Shown here: piece by piece, positions 6,575 to 7,353 of the stretch
Layout of the letters: every line of letters begins with the position of its first letter
Numbering within the stretch: the stretch's first letter is position 1
Source: Cellvibrionales bacterium UBA2511
GTDB taxonomy: Bacteria > Pseudomonadota > Gammaproteobacteria > Pseudomonadales > Porticoccaceae
DNA length: 7,353 bases
Assembly (NCBI GenBank): GCA_002341315.1
Contig: DDNV01000042.1
Location: 1-7,353, forward strand
Reading direction: 5' to 3'
The notes under the pieces: model-generated
Told to the model about the DNA's origin: nothing
Databases searched by the model: none
The model's input: only the letters and a program-made list of their open reading frames with translations
Program-made: the position numbers and the translations under genes

Positions 6575-6749
6575 CCGCTAATTAGTTGCATCCAGTCCAT
6601 CTCTGAACACCCTGAAAGAAGAGGACACCCTGAAGAAAATCAGCCACTGGCCCTTCGTCGACAATGAACAGCAGCCGCATTAACCTGGTTCAGAATAACG
6701 GCATAAATAAAATATCAACTGTCCGTTACGACTTAACGAACTAAATTGA

Positions 6750-6784
6750 AAATAAAAAGGCCCAACCGAGTTAACGATTGGGCC
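6750..6784 (-). terminator. Rho-independent terminator of the rRNA operon
   Basis: The minus strand carries GGCCCAATCG, the 6-nt loop TTAACT and CGGTTGGGCC, a 10-bp stem with a single T-G pair, followed by TTTTTATTTT. It begins about 12 nt after the 5S 3' end. This is the strongest terminator in the window; its 3' arm contains GGTTGGGCC copy D. Confidence 0.93.
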
Positions 6785-6796
6785 CTGGGATAGAAC

Positions 6797-6910
6797 CTGA
6801 CGATGACCTACTCTCACATGGGGAAACCCCACACTACCATCGGCGCTAAGCGGTTTCACTTCTGAGTTCGGGAAGGGATCAGGTGGTTCACGCTTGCTAT
6901 TGTCGTCAGG
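6797..6910 (-). rRNA. rrf: 5S ribosomal RNA
   Basis: The minus strand gives a complete 5S sequence of about 114 nt. It has the conserved blocks ACCACCTGATCCCTTCCCGA, ACTCAGAAGTGAAAC, GCGCCGATGGTAGTGTGGGG and CATGTGAGAGTAGGTCATCG. The ends CCTGACGA and TCGTCAGG pair as helix I. Boundaries are set by that helix and may be off by one or two bases. It is the last gene of the rRNA operon; no tRNA follows it. Confidence 0.95.
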
Positions 6911-7056
6911 AAAACTGGTTAAAGTACAAAGCAGCCACATATCGGTCAGAAAACCAGCAGGGCTACAATGCTCTGTACTCAAATTAGGTCGATAAAAATG
7001 TTAAAGCAGCGAGTGATTCTTGGGACACATGTCCGTAATGCAATCATTTCTATTAT
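6911..7056 (-). other. 23S-5S spacer with a long-range stem
   Basis: The 146-nt transcribed spacer has no tRNA. GTACAAAGC (6924-6932) and GCTCTGTAC (6970-6978) are inverted, giving a 9-bp stem with one G-U pair and a 37-nt loop just upstream of 5S. CTGGTT (6915-6920) and AACCAG (6952-6957) could form a competing helix. A role in 5S processing is plausible but inferred. Confidence 0.5.

Positions 7057-7353
<297 letters not shown>

Larger units (their letters stand above)
6379..6744. other. AT-rich intergenic region between the rRNA operon and the GGDEF-EAL gene
   Basis: The gap of about 370 nt holds the candidate -10 box, an 8-bp dyad (6489-6528), GGTTGGGCC copy C (6574-6566) and a 10-nt direct repeat ACACCCTGAA (6607-6616 and 6625-6634). 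It also has a 32-codon minus-strand frame (6680-6582, MRLLFIVDEG start) that lacks a good ribosome binding site and matches nothing I recognise. The opposite strand is also open over the same stretch. No tRNA or clear gene is seen. Confidence 0.6.

Noticed and set aside
6680..6982. A 100-aa minus-strand frame
   Set aside because: It crosses the 5S rRNA and its terminator, so it is non-coding.

Overview
The window looks like a chromosomal housekeeping segment of a gammaproteobacterium. The evidence is the gammaproteobacterial form of the 5S and 23S rRNA and the gene order rrn, birA, coaX, SPOR protein, tRNA-Thr. From established knowledge, E. coli has rrnB-murB-birA-coaA-thrU-tyrU-glyT-thrT-tufB, and Pseudomonas has birA-coaX-SPOR gene-tRNAs-tufB. 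The coaX plus SPOR pattern points to a Pseudomonas/Cellvibrio-like lineage rather than an enteric one. The genus cannot be fixed from this window.

Every supported gene lies on the minus strand, so transcription runs from high to low coordinates. At the right edge is the 3' end of 23S rRNA (7057-7353), then a 146-nt spacer, 5S rRNA (about 6797-6910) and a strong rho-independent terminator (6750-6784). An AT-rich gap of about 370 nt follows, holding a possible promoter and dyads. Next is a large cytosolic PAS-GAF-PAS-GGDEF-EAL cyclic-di-GMP protein (3817-6378, 853 aa), then a 260-nt gap.

A tight block of four genes follows: a TauE/SafE-family membrane permease (2756-3556), birA (1778-2746), coaX (1065-1781) and a membrane-anchored SPOR-domain protein (308-1054). 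The gaps are 9 nt, a 4-nt ATGA overlap, and 10 nt, which suggests one transcription unit. A short terminator-like hairpin overlaps a strong promoter (193-221) that drives tRNA-Thr(UGU) (83-158). The last six bases of the window (6-1, read on the minus strand) match the start of a tRNA-Tyr, as expected if the tRNA cluster continues towards tufB.

Functionally the conserved core joins biotin attachment (BirA) and the first step of CoA synthesis (CoaX), both of which feed acetyl-CoA carboxylase and central metabolism, to translation genes. The cyclic-di-GMP enzyme and the TauE/SafE permease occupy the rrn-birA interval where E. coli keeps murB, and look like a lineage-specific insertion. No phage, transposon, CRISPR or defence system is visible. 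The less ordinary signals are the terminator/promoter overlap before the tRNA, four same-strand intergenic copies of GGTTGGGCC, and the dual-domain c-di-GMP gene directly behind an rRNA operon.
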